Source of the DNA: Salinisphaeraceae bacterium UBA4764
GTDB lineage: Bacteria; Pseudomonadota; Gammaproteobacteria; Nevskiales; Salinisphaeraceae
Reading direction: 5' to 3'
Assembly: GCA_002403445.1 (NCBI GenBank)
Contig: DHHU01000052.1
Coordinates: 27,270-43,500 of the forward strand
DNA length: 16,231 nt
Both the position numbers and the translations under genes were made by a program. Below are positions 1-8,144 of this stretch, piece by piece (the first letter of the stretch is position 1; each line of letters opens with the position of its first letter). A model generated the notes under the pieces. That model worked only from the letters and a program-made list of their open reading frames with translations. It made no database searches and was not told where the DNA came from.

Positions 1-46
1 TCGGCTCAACATGTCTTTAAAACTTAACGCAGGCGAAACTCAATGA
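1..46 (+). CDS. Possible 3' end of cyoB (quinol oxidase subunit I), partial
   Basis: One reading frame stays open from the window edge and ends at a TGA that overlaps the cyoC start as ATGA, an arrangement common between cyo genes. Only about 14 codons are visible and they carry no diagnostic motif. The call rests on position and overlap alone. The other two frames stop earlier, at 18-20 and 25-27, and could equally be the real end. Confidence 0.3.
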   Translation, partial: RLNMSLKLNAGETQ

Positions 47-681
47 GTACGTCAACCGGCCAAGCCAGTAACAGCGAGATCCGCGATACGCCACAACTCT
101 GGGCCTATGGCTTTGATGACCACGACGTCATCGGCCAACGGTCGCTCGGATTCTGGCTGTATATGATGAGCGACATGATGATCTTCGCCGGTTTATTCAC
201 GGCACACCGGGTTTACGCTCATGCATATGCCGGAAGTTTTACTGCCAAACAGGTCATCGATCCACTTATCGAGCTTTGGCCTACCTTGTTGATCCTGGCA
301 AGTGTTCTGTCGTTCGGGGTCGCCATGGTAAGCATGAAGCACGGCAACCGGCGTGGCGTGCTTCAGTGGATGGGGCTTTCATTCATACTCGGCCTGATAT
401 TTCTAGGCGTTGATGCCTATTCCTTCGCCAACCTTGCTTGGCGTGGTGCCCTGCCCTCAAAAAGCGGTTTTCTATCCGATTACTGGACGATCATCTGGAC
501 GCACGGCGCACACGTTGCGTTTGGCCTGATATGGATGGCCGTGATGCTCTTCCAGGTTGCCTCCGAAGGGTTTTCAGAACTGGTCGTGGCGCGGTTGATC
601 AACTTGCGTATTTTCTGGTTTTTCCAAGCCGCAATTTGGCTCTGTGTTTATACTGTAATCTATCTTTTGGGGACCTATTGA
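43..681 (+). CDS. cyoC: Cytochrome o ubiquinol oxidase subunit III
   Basis: Subunit III of the bo-type haem-copper quinol oxidase, an inner-membrane terminal oxidase that reduces oxygen with electrons from ubiquinol. The 212 residues form five predicted membrane helices (about 34-54, 77-97, 108-128, 148-171, 190-210). The stretch THGAHVAFGLIWM at 153-165 matches the CyoC signature closely, and the C-terminal WLCVYTVIYLLG resembles the E. coli end. The widely conserved WHFxDxxW segment of subunit III reads WFFQAAIW at 192-199, losing His and Asp. The start is the ATG at 43, with a weak AGG-type site upstream. Its stop overlaps the cyoD start as TGATG, so the two are probably translationally coupled. 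Confidence 0.93.
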   Translation: MSTSTGQASNSEIRDTPQLWAYGFDDHDVIGQRSLGFWLYMMSDMMIFAGLFTAHRVYAHAYAGSFTAKQVIDPLIELWPTLLILASVLSFGVAMVSMKHGNRRGVLQWMGLSFILGLIFLGVDAYSFANLAWRGALPSKSGFLSDYWTIIWTHGAHVAFGLIWMAVMLFQVASEGFSELVVARLINLRIFWFFQAAIWLCVYTVIYLLGTY

Positions 682-1031
682 TGTCTGACGAACACCACAA
701 CCCACTTGATCATCCCGAAGTCCAAGTTGCGAGTTTGCCACGTTATGTAGGGGCATTCGTCGTCGGTTTCGGCGCCATGATACTTGCCGCCCTGTTAACC
801 GTTTACGGCGGGTTTTCTCTGAGTGGCGCATTAATCGAGCTCTCGGTGATTGGCTTCGTCGCGCTAATGGTTCAGCTTTACCTGCTGTTCAAACTGGATG
901 TTGCTGCAAGTCGCATGTGGCATACCCTTTCTTTCATTGCAACCGTACCGCTTGCCTTCTTCGCGATCACTTTAACGCAATTCATGTTTCACTCCCTCGC
1001 GATCCGCACGGCGGTTACCGGAGGCTCTTAG
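681..1031 (+). CDS. cyoD: Cytochrome o ubiquinol oxidase subunit IV
   Basis: The small accessory subunit IV of the bo-type quinol oxidase, thought to help assembly of the binuclear centre. It has 116 residues, the usual size, with a short polar N-terminus and three membrane helices (about 22-42, 49-71, 81-101). The second helix and following loop match the family pattern, but the FLHM motif of E. coli CyoD reads LLFKLD here. The gene begins inside the cyoC stop (TGATG). In most cyo operons cyoE (haem O synthase) follows. Here the next gene is on the opposite strand, so haem O synthase must be encoded elsewhere if the oxidase uses haem O. Confidence 0.88.
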   Translation: MSDEHHNPLDHPEVQVASLPRYVGAFVVGFGAMILAALLTVYGGFSLSGALIELSVIGFVALMVQLYLLFKLDVAASRMWHTLSFIATVPLAFFAITLTQFMFHSLAIRTAVTGGS

Positions 1032-1193
1032 GAAAAGCTACCGATTAACATGCGACGTTTGGCTGAGCTCAACAAACGCTGATTAATCGATAAATTCCAA
1101 TAGAACGTCCCCGAACTCGAGGCTACCAACAAGCAGAGTGATTAGCGTCGCTGATTCGGCCGCCGCGCTAATTGGATCAACGGTTTGGCATCC

Positions 1194-2408
1194 TCACGCC
1201 CCGGTATCCACCGTTAACAAATCCATAAATTCGCGCGGTAAATCTTGGCCTTCAACGAGATTGACCATCATACGACTTCCAACTTCAGCCGGAGCGAATA
1301 CCAAGTCGGCACGCGCGAGTTTGAGCCGTCGGATAGCCCGTCGAGAACTCGCGACCACCATGACCTTGAGACCGGGATTAATCGACTTGGCGGCCAGTGA
1401 TATGAACGCATTCTCACCGTCATCGTCGGCGGCAGCAATCAGCATCCGAGCGCTCGCGATACCGGCTTTGCTGAGCGTGGCATCTTCACTGGTATCACCG
1501 TGAACTACGGGATAATTATTTAGCGGCGGCTCGACATTCTCGCCAACCACTTGAACGAAATCGATTTTTCGGCGAACGAATTCGTCAGCCGCGTTGACCG
1601 CTATCTGGCCATGGCCGACAAGAATGACGTGATCTGTTTCCATACGTTTTGCTCGTCCGGGGTTCAAAAATTGGCGCATACGACCCGATAATGCGGGACC
1701 GGCTACGGACAGCAGCGCGGTTCCAAACACACTCAGGCCGAAAAACCACAGGCCGATCAAGAATCCCTGTGCCAGCGGCGTAACCGGATGATAATCACCA
1801 AAGCCGGTGGTCGTTAGCGTTTCAACCAGGTAATAAATTGCCGTCAGGGGCGTCTTGATTGGCGGCTCAAACTGTTGACCCAGCAGCAGCAACCCAAGCG
1901 TGCCATACCCCATGACTGCCACAATGCCGAGGAGCGACACAATGCTGTTGCCGATTATGGTTTGCCGGGTGAAACGATGTCGATAAACGATCAGTGAGAC
2001 GAAAACGAGGCCGGGGACGATCAGCGTAGGCAGCGCAGCATGCTTGGCGATATCGACCGCGAACGTGACTGTTAACAGCATTAACGCGAATATCCAGGCG
2101 ACACGCACACGCCAAACGACGCCAATGCCGGCAATCATTAAGCTGGCACCGAATATGATTTGCGCACCGCTGCCCAGCATTGAAAGCGACACTTGTTGGC
2201 TATAGGCGGGCAACTTCTCGGTGGTGAGGGCTAGAAGATGTTTGGCGCTGAGACCAGCCAACAGATTCAGCCCGCCGGCTCCAACCAAGAAAACTGCGAG
2301 AATGGCATGGGGCCAGACCCTGCGCCACCAGCGGCCAAGGCCCCACGACAGCCTGTTTAGACGGATTGGGGTGTCACTAGTTTTTCTTGGGCAACGGCGA
2401 AATATCAT
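1194..2408 (-). CDS. kch: Kch-type voltage-gated potassium channel with RCK/TrkA-N domain
   Basis: A potassium channel subunit of 404 residues, close to E. coli Kch (417) in length and order. Six or so membrane segments occupy residues 33-240. The pore loop carries the selectivity filter TTGFGD at 200-205 (Kch has TVGYGD). A cytoplasmic RCK domain follows, with its Rossmann nucleotide-binding turn VGHGQIAVNA at 264-273 and an acidic stretch AADDDGENAF at 326-335, as in Kch. The ATG at 2408 is the first start; I see no strong ribosome-binding site. It is convergent with cyoD, with about 160 bp between and no clear terminator, and divergent from opgH. Many gammaproteobacteria carry one copy; its physiological role is poorly known. 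Confidence 0.88.
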   Translation of the reverse strand: MIFRRCPRKTSDTPIRLNRLSWGLGRWWRRVWPHAILAVFLVGAGGLNLLAGLSAKHLLALTTEKLPAYSQQVSLSMLGSGAQIIFGASLMIAGIGVVWRVRVAWIFALMLLTVTFAVDIAKHAALPTLIVPGLVFVSLIVYRHRFTRQTIIGNSIVSLLGIVAVMGYGTLGLLLLGQQFEPPIKTPLTAIYYLVETLTTTGFGDYHPVTPLAQGFLIGLWFFGLSVFGTALLSVAGPALSGRMRQFLNPGRAKRMETDHVILVGHGQIAVNAADEFVRRKIDFVQVVGENVEPPLNNYPVVHGDTSEDATLSKAGIASARMLIAAADDDGENAFISLAAKSINPGLKVMVVASSRRAIRRLKLARADLVFAPAEVGSRMMVNLVEGQDLPREFMDLLTVDTGA

Positions 2409-2561
2409 GCCAAGCGAGCATAGCCTATCCGCAAACTATAGTCAGTCATCGGTGGCTTTGGTTCGCGTTCATCACAATAGGCGAGATCTTGTCGCTCCGG
2501 TTGGGTCCGGATTTAAGGTTGAGACTGGAACAATGCGGCATCGGTGAGGTCCTATTACCTT

Positions 2562-4328
2562 ATGAATGATTTGAAACCAAAATGCTCCCGGCAAATATAT
2601 CAACGTCGCCGTATCGTTGTAGCCATCCTGAATCTCACTACCGTGGCCATAGCTCTGGCTGCCATGGTGGTATTTCTGAGCTCTGGTGGGCTCGGTACCG
2701 TTGAGTGGCTGATGCTCGGCTGTTTTGCCCTGACCCTGCCCTACACATCTGTTGGGTTCTGGAATGCCTGCATCGGCTTCGGATGTCGCTGGTCATCATG
2801 GTTCCAACCGCCGCCAGACTACGGGCTAGACAACGTCTCGGCCGGCCGAAGCGGTAAGCAGTTGAATACGCGTACTGCCATTGTGATGGCGTTGCGCAAT
2901 GAGACGCCCGACGCGGTTTTCGAGCGTTTGTCGGCTATACGCGCGAGTCTCGCCGCGACGAACCACGCCGGGGCATTCCGATTCGTGGTCTTGTCGGATA
3001 GCGATGAACCAACGGTCATCGAAGCCGAGAGGCGTGCATTCGAGTCATTTGCGGGGGTGGGTTTCAAGGGCGGCACGCCGATCTATCGGCGTCGCGCCGT
3101 CAACACAGGATATAAGGCCGGTAACATCGGCGAATTCTTAGACGCCATCCCTGAGTTTGACCCCGATGGGTTTGACTTTTTTATACCCTTGGATGCTGAT
3201 AGCACTATAACCGGCCCGGTGCTCGTGCAAATGGTGCGGGCCATGGAAGATCACCCCTCACTGGGTATTCTTCAAAGTCTGGTGGTCGGGCAGCCATCCG
3301 TCAGTGGCTTTGCGCGTATATTCCAATTCGGTATGCGCCACGCTATGCGCACATTCGCCACCGGCGCGGCCTGGTGGAGCGGCGACTGCGGCGAATATTG
3401 GGGCCACAATGCCATTATTCGCACCTCGCCGTTTCGCGATTACTGCCGGCTGCCGCAAGTTTCCGGGCGCTCTCCTCTTTCAGGCGACGTGATGAGCCAC
3501 GATCAGTTAGAAGCCGCCTATATGCGGCGCGCCGGTTACGAAGTACGCGTGGCCCCCATCGAAACCGAGAGTTTCGAGATCAACCCGCCGAATCTGTTGG
3601 ACTTTATCAAGCGGGAACTGCGCTGGTGTCAGGGGAACCTGCAGTATGTTTTCTTTCTGGGCAGACGCGGTCTGAAAACCGTGAGTCGCATCCAGCTGGC
3701 ACTGGCCATGTCCATGTATATCGGGCCACCGGCATGGATCGTGATGACGATTTGTGCCTGTGCCGGTGGGCTTGGCGGCATCCTGCAAACAGGCAGTTTT
3801 ACGCTCGGCCTCAGTTTGTTTGCACTTATACTTACCCTGGCACTGTCACCTAAGATTATCGGCGCACTCGATGTCGGATTATCGGTGAATGCTCGGGCGC
3901 AGTATGCCGGGGGTTATTGTTTTGGGTTGTCGGTGATCACGGAACTTTTGGTTTCGATGATAATGGCCCCTATCGTCGCAACATCGATCACATTGTTTGT
4001 TGTTGGCTTGATGCTCAATCGCCGTGTTGGCTGGGCCAATCAGGACCGCTCGGCCACCGGCGTTAGGTGGCGCCACGCTTCGGCAGCGATGTGCCCCCAC
4101 ACCGGTTTCGGAGTCTTGTTGGGCGCTACAATCGTATACAAAGCAGGGGCGATTGCGCTGTTCATTGCGACGCCCTTCGTCAGCGGTCTCGTCCTATCTA
4201 TTCCGTTTACCGTGTTATCGGCACGCACGGCACTGGGACGTTACTGCGCGGCACGCGGCTTGTTTGCCATACCGGAAGAAAATCGAAATCAAATGTTGAA
4301 TCTGTCGGTTGAGGCTGAAGCGACGTGA
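2562..4328 (+). CDS. opgH: Glucans biosynthesis glucosyltransferase H (OpgH/MdoH), short form
   Basis: An inner-membrane family-2 glycosyltransferase that makes the beta-glucan backbone of osmoregulated periplasmic glucans from UDP-glucose. The numbering below starts at an upstream GTG (2544). Two N-terminal helices precede the cytoplasmic catalytic domain. That domain holds the ALRNE segment (116-120), DADS (217-220), WGHNAIIR, SHDQLEAA (catalytic Asp about 320) and RWCQGN (360-365). Several membrane helices follow. I prefer the ATG at 2562, with GAGGT at 2546-2550. The protein ends soon after the IPEE stretch, about 150 residues earlier than the 847-residue E. coli enzyme, and also lacks most of its N-terminal extension. 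Short forms exist in other proteobacteria. The usual partner opgG is not in the window. Confidence 0.92.
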   Translation: MNDLKPKCSRQIYQRRRIVVAILNLTTVAIALAAMVVFLSSGGLGTVEWLMLGCFALTLPYTSVGFWNACIGFGCRWSSWFQPPPDYGLDNVSAGRSGKQLNTRTAIVMALRNETPDAVFERLSAIRASLAATNHAGAFRFVVLSDSDEPTVIEAERRAFESFAGVGFKGGTPIYRRRAVNTGYKAGNIGEFLDAIPEFDPDGFDFFIPLDADSTITGPVLVQMVRAMEDHPSLGILQSLVVGQPSVSGFARIFQFGMRHAMRTFATGAAWWSGDCGEYWGHNAIIRTSPFRDYCRLPQVSGRSPLSGDVMSHDQLEAAYMRRAGYEVRVAPIETESFEINPPNLLDFIKRELRWCQGNLQYVFFLGRRGLKTVSRIQLALAMSMYIGPPAWIVMTICACAGGLGGILQTGSFTLGLSLFALILTLALSPKIIGALDVGLSVNARAQYAGGYCFGLSVITELLVSMIMAPIVATSITLFVVGLMLNRRVGWANQDRSATGVRWRHASAAMCPHTGFGVLLGATIVYKAGAIALFIATPFVSGLVLSIPFTVLSARTALGRYCAARGLFAIPEENRNQMLNLSVEAEAT

Positions 4329-4353
4329 CAAACCAAACAGGTTAAACACGCGG

Positions 4354-5058
4354 ATGGGAGCCCCGTTCCAATCCAACGCCGGCACAGGCAGCCATCTCGT
4401 CTCCGACGACGTGATCGCTGCCGCGCGGAACTTATTGGGAGACGGCAATCGACGTCATCTGTTGGGTATCGTCGGGGCGCCGGCAGCGGGTAAATCCACG
4501 CTTGCCGAGGCGCTGGTCCAACTACTTTATGACCAAGCAGTCAATGTGCCAATGGACGGTTTTCATCTAGCGGAACGGCAACTGGCACGGCTGGGCTTAA
4601 CCGATCGAAAAGGTGCGCCTCACACGTTCGATCCCAGCGGGTACGTTGCGCTACTCGCCCGAATCCATGACGATTTTGGGCACGGAGAGGTAGTCTATGC
4701 CCCTGTTTTCAAGCGAGAAATCGGGGAACCGGTTGCGGGCGCCATCGCAGTTGAGCCGACCACCCCACTAGTCATTACGGAAGGCAACTACTTGTTACTG
4801 GAAGAGTCGCCATGGTGTAAAATCCCCCCTCTGCTGGACGAAGTCTGGTACCTGGATATTGCGGACGAAGTGCGCGAAGACTGGCTTGCGGCCCGACATG
4901 TACGCCACGGCCGTACAGAGGCTGAGTCTTGGGCCTGGATCGCACATAATGACCGGCCGAACGCAGCGCAAGTCACTGCCAGCAGTAAGCGCGCGGATCG
5001 ACATCTAATTTGGGACGGCACCACCATCAGATTCCGACAGCTTGCCGAAGATCTGTAG
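4354..5058 (+). CDS. P-loop nucleoside/nucleotide kinase family protein (PRK/CoaA-like)
   Basis: A 234-residue cytoplasmic kinase of the phosphoribulokinase/uridine kinase/pantothenate kinase fold, most like the family of E. coli YggC. The Walker A loop GAPAAGKS is at 41-48. The family hallmarks follow: MDGFH (67-71), RKGAPHTFD (85-93), APVFKREIGEPV (116-127), the Walker B-like ITEGNYLLL (141-149) and a basic lid RHVRHGRTEAE (181-191). The substrate cannot be read from sequence; sugars, nucleosides or pantothenate-like compounds are all phosphorylated by relatives. I chose the ATG at 4354 because a TTG at 4309 would overlap opgH. The gap from opgH is only 25 bp, so co-transcription is likely. 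Confidence 0.85.
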   Translation: MGAPFQSNAGTGSHLVSDDVIAAARNLLGDGNRRHLLGIVGAPAAGKSTLAEALVQLLYDQAVNVPMDGFHLAERQLARLGLTDRKGAPHTFDPSGYVALLARIHDDFGHGEVVYAPVFKREIGEPVAGAIAVEPTTPLVITEGNYLLLEESPWCKIPPLLDEVWYLDIADEVREDWLAARHVRHGRTEAESWAWIAHNDRPNAAQVTASSKRADRHLIWDGTTIRFRQLAEDL

Positions 5059-5117
5059 TCGCGAACAACTGTGCCCGGTCTCAATACTCTCTCCAGCAAC
5101 ACAACACGGCAAGGGCC

Positions 5118-5123
5118 TATAAT
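5118..5123 (+). promoter_or_regulatory. Consensus -10 hexamer (TATAAT) upstream of the MarR/OhrR-like gene
   Basis: A perfect TATAAT lies 36 bp before the start codon of the regulator. No good TTGACA-like -35 is visible at 16-18 bp upstream, so promoter strength is uncertain. I see no obvious palindromic operator overlapping it. Confidence 0.45.
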
Positions 5124-5159
5124 GGTTAATCGGCACACTAGCGTGATAAGTTCAACTAC

Positions 5160-5681
5160 ATGAGTGCGCACAACGACTCGTCATCCAGTCCTTTTTCGAA
5201 CCTCGCCATCGAAGATCAGCTATGTTTGGCGGTGTGCCGCACTGCACGCAGTATTACGCGTCTTTATGCTAAGAAGTTCGAAGCACACGGTCTTACGCAT
5301 CCCCAATATCTTGTGTTGCTGACGCTCTACGCCGATCACTGTCTAACTGCGGGCGAAATTGCGCGCAAGATCTGCTTGGATCCTTCGAGTGTTACGCCCA
5401 TTCTAAAGAAGATGGAGGCGGACAATTTGATTTTGCGTGAACGCCCTGCCGACAACCAGCGCCAGTTGTTGGTTCGGTTGACCGCCGAGGGTGCGGCTTT
5501 GCAGCCGGTTTTAGCCAATGTTCAAAGTGAAGTAGCGCATGAAACAGGGTTGAACAAAAGCGAGCTCGATGCGCTTTGCACCCAATTACAAACAATCGCT
5601 GACCGGCTCGATAATGCCAAAAGCCCGGACGGGATCACGGCCGAAAAAGACGCACAGCTCTTGAGTGAGCATCAGCTTTGA
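5160..5681 (+). CDS. MarR-family transcriptional regulator, OhrR-like peroxide sensor
   Basis: A 173-residue winged-helix regulator with the OhrR N-terminal pattern: DQLCLAV places a cysteine at position 22, the peroxide-sensing position in OhrR proteins. LTHPQYLVLL (45-54) precedes the DNA-binding part, and LDPSSVTPILKKME (73-86) is the recognition helix. Tyr36 fits one of the two tyrosines that contact the sensing cysteine in Bacillus OhrR; the other is His47 here. Cys140 could be the resolving cysteine of a two-cysteine OhrR, and Cys26 replaces another conserved tyrosine. No ohr (organic hydroperoxide reductase) gene is in the window. The nearest possible target is the ribitol dehydrogenase promoter downstream. 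Family membership is secure; the inducer is inferred. Confidence 0.85.
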   Translation: MSAHNDSSSSPFSNLAIEDQLCLAVCRTARSITRLYAKKFEAHGLTHPQYLVLLTLYADHCLTAGEIARKICLDPSSVTPILKKMEADNLILRERPADNQRQLLVRLTAEGAALQPVLANVQSEVAHETGLNKSELDALCTQLQTIADRLDNAKSPDGITAEKDAQLLSEHQL

Positions 5682-6085
5682 TTGAATTGAACGACAACAT
5701 GTTGAGCGTCTTGTTAAACACAACCCGTCGGATGAGCTGCGCCAAAGTCGACCGCACTGACGAAATAAACTTGCCTTTCACAGATGGTTTAACGGCCAGC
5801 ACTTGAGCAATCGACATTAGCGGCTTAGTTGTCAACCGGCAATGCATAGTCAGACCTTACGGCTTTGTTACTAGCCGAGGATTTCAGAGCGCCTAAAAAT
5901 TCAAACACCTGTCTGTTGACACGCGATGTAACCCGAACCCCACCACGGCAGTCGATGCGGCCTGATTAATAGCGCCAAACATCATAATCCGCACTTTTTC
6001 CGGTCATGACCGAACATCTAGTCCGGTTCCTTGGCTGGCAGCAAACGGCAGCCATTATTGACCATCGATGGCCCGCATCGAAGTC
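5682..6085. other. Gap with no intact gene between the regulator and ribitol dehydrogenase
   Basis: No convincing gene is visible on either strand. A 70-codon minus-strand frame (5847-5635) overlaps the end of the regulator and matches nothing I recognise. A short minus-strand stretch near 5955-5995 reads MMFGAINQAAS, faintly like the C-terminal part of a TetR-type regulator, but a stop lies just upstream. This may be decayed sequence. Confidence 0.35.
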
Positions 6086-6117
6086 TTGTTAAAAGTTTTT
6101 TCATATATACAATTGTA
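6086..6117 (+). promoter_or_regulatory. Probable rbtD promoter with overlapping palindromic operator
   Basis: TTGTTA (6086-6091) and TACAAT (6108-6113) are 16 bp apart and form a plausible sigma70 promoter. The -10 is part of the perfect 10-bp palindrome TACAATTGTA (6108-6117), the kind of site a dimeric repressor would cover. As I recall, OhrR operators contain TACAATT half-sites, so the neighbouring OhrR-like protein is one candidate. A ribosome-binding site GGAAG (6165-6169) precedes the gene. Confidence 0.5.
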
Positions 6118-6174
6118 AAATAGTAGTACAAAAGCCGCTGCAGCGCGCTCGGCTTAAGTCAACCGGAAGTAAAA

Positions 6175-6909
6175 ATGGCTTTGAGTGGCAATCTTGAAGG
6201 CAAGACGGCGGCGGTAACCGGTGCAGCGTCGGGTATCGGGCGAGCTTGCGCCGAGTCAATGCTGAACGCGGGTGCAACAGTAGTCTTAGTGGATCGTGAC
6301 AAGACCGCACTAGACCAAGTCTGCGGCGAGCTTGGTGAGCGTGCGATACCACTGGTCGTCGAGTTGCTCGACAGCGACAGCTGCGCCGGCATGGTGGCGC
6401 AGATTCTCGACAAAGTCGATCATCTCGATATTTTTCACGCCAACGCCGGAGCTTATGTCGGCGGCGACCTGATCGATGCGGACACTGCCACAATCGACCG
6501 GGTGATCAACCTGAACGTCAGCGTGGCCATGAAAAACGTACACGACATCTTGCCGCATATGATCGAGCGCGGCACTGGGGATATTCTGGTCACTTGCTCG
6601 GTGGCCGGGCATTATCCGACTTGGTGGGAGCCAGTTTATGCATCATCGAAATATGCCATCAACTGTTTCGTCCAAACAACGCGCAGACAGGTCATCAAAC
6701 ACGGAATTCGTGTCGCACAGGTCTCACCCGGCCCAGTCAGCAGCGCGCTGTTAAACGACTGGCCTGAGGAGAATCTGCGCAAGGCCAAGGAAACGGGCAG
6801 TATCATCGATCCTCAAGAAGTGGCTGACGCCGTTCTATTCATTTTGACGCGCCCGCGCAATGTCACGATACGTGATGTCATTGTGCTGCCAACCAACTTC
6901 GATATCTGA
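6175..6909 (+). CDS. rbtD: Ribitol 2-dehydrogenase (short-chain dehydrogenase/reductase)
   Basis: A 244-residue classical SDR predicted to oxidise ribitol to D-ribulose with NAD. Residues 15-22 are the cofactor turn TGAASGIG, and Asp40 after the second strand favours NAD over NADP. NAG is at 90-92 and the catalytic set is Ser142, Tyr155 and Lys159 (YASSK). From memory it resembles Klebsiella RbtD over its whole length, notably LDIFHANAGAY (84-94), WEPVYASSK (151-159), TTRRQV (168-173) and the end VTIRDVIVLP (230-239). I therefore prefer ribitol dehydrogenase to a generic SDR. No ribulokinase or pentitol transporter is nearby. If the pathway functions here, the other steps are elsewhere or lost. 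Confidence 0.85.
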   Translation: MALSGNLEGKTAAVTGAASGIGRACAESMLNAGATVVLVDRDKTALDQVCGELGERAIPLVVELLDSDSCAGMVAQILDKVDHLDIFHANAGAYVGGDLIDADTATIDRVINLNVSVAMKNVHDILPHMIERGTGDILVTCSVAGHYPTWWEPVYASSKYAINCFVQTTRRQVIKHGIRVAQVSPGPVSSALLNDWPEENLRKAKETGSIIDPQEVADAVLFILTRPRNVTIRDVIVLPTNFDI

Positions 6910-7189
6910 ATTCATTAACCCATGACCCTAGGCCGGCCAATGGGTTCGTCATCCTAAGGTAGAGACAACACGACATTCGGGCCGGTACCAATACGCTCAG
7001 CGCTGAACAGGCAGGCAAGGGATCGCCATTATCGCCATCACAGACATGGCGTTGGCGCAATACTACGCGAGCTTTTAAAACACACCGAAGACGAAATATC
7101 ATTCGATGAGCGACTGTCGGCTAGGGAGGCTAAACTGGACTCGTGGTACGTCTCGACATTTGGTCACCGCAATGGGCACTGGACACCAT
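6910..7189. other. Gap without a recognisable gene after rbtD
   Basis: A plus-strand frame at about 6958-7194 is open without a clear start. It contains a protein-like stretch (GVGAILRELLKHTEDEIS), but I cannot assign it to a family. It may be a remnant of another gene. No terminator with a T-run is visible after rbtD. Confidence 0.3.
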
Positions 7190-8140
7190 GCTGAATCCAC
7201 TTCCATGGTTTTGCCCGGTGAGTTAGATATTGAATTGACATGCCTTTTGTAAGCCATGCCTAGTGGATGCCAACGGCTTGGAAGTGTGATATCGGACTTA
7301 GGGCAACGGGACGGCGGACGGTGAGCACGCAACATTCGCGAGCCGGCCCAAGTGCTTGATGTGTCCAACGATCACAGCGCTCAAGCTGGGTCTCGGCGAG
7401 GCCGATCAGCATATCTAAATACAAGTGCGGCGGAACCCCCTGATTAACCAATCAACCGAGATCTTTTATCATGAACAGCCCCTTGCGGTTAGCGACAGTC
7501 CCGCTCACTTGACAACAGTCGATCTCGGCACAGCGATCAATACGACACTGTTCAGTTCAAGGGCATGGGTCGTCGTTAGGATAATAGAGTGGCCAATAAT
7601 TGCGCCGCACCAGATTCCGGCTGCAGCCGCCGATTGATATTCGTTAATGATTTGGGTTCCAAACTCACACCCAACGCTCGGAAAGCGAAAGGCGCCTGAA
7701 CAAAGCGAACGTGCTTGGAGGTATAGGGTCACTCAAGTCACAACACATGCATGTGGCATAGACCTTTGACACCGTCGGCATCAGCCTGATGCACAGGATC
7801 GATCCGGATAAAGCCGGACGTCGCCCTGGATCGGGCTTGCGTCGCAGGCCGATCGGCCGAGTCACAGGTGTTTTTTCTAAGAATGAAGCCGCCGCCCACA
7901 ATAGGTCAGGAATGCCCGCAGGTTAGGTTGTGCAGGTGCCCCTCGGAGGCCGGCCAGGCGGGTATAGCGGCCACCGGCAAAACACGGCACGGCGGACTCG
8001 CACAGCGTCTTGATCGCCGGCCCCGAGCAGCGTGTGCTTGCAAGGGATCAGTCTCGGCCAACAAACACATGTAGGCCGCCGTGTAGCGCCCGGTCAAGTC
8101 GGCATGGCCCAGTGTCACCCGTTCGGGTCTCGATAGCGAC
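7190..8140 (-). pseudogene. Decayed integrase-core (DDE) transposase
   Basis: No long frame is open, but fragments in the right order on the minus strand match one transposase type with an rve/DDE integrase core. They are RYTAAYMCLLAETD (8088-8047), GHLHNL (about 7941-7924), TRPIGLRRKPDPGRRP ending at 7815, GFIRIDPVHQADADGVKG continuing from 7815 in another frame, GTQIINEY (about 7660), HALELNSVV (7567-7541) and VPPHLYLDMLIGLAET (about 7434-7387). A C-terminal AWLTKGMSIQYL follows an in-frame TAG. One missing base at 7815 explains the central frame change. The first catalytic Asp is kept in RID, but the DNG motif around the second is destroyed. I see no clear terminal inverted repeats or target duplication. 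It is an old, inactive insertion. Confidence 0.75.
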
Positions 8141-8144
8141 GGAT

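Noticed and set aside
438..1031. Long frame overlapping the end of cyoC and joined to cyoD
   Set aside because: The first part is an out-of-frame reading of cyoC; the real gene starts at 681 with the TGATG overlap.
1135..1180. ATTAGCG/CGCTAAT inverted repeat between cyoD and kch as a terminator
   Set aside because: The loop is long and no T-run follows on either strand.
2221..2569. Plus-strand frames opposite the start of the potassium channel gene
   Set aside because: They are mostly antisense readings of kch with no recognisable protein features.
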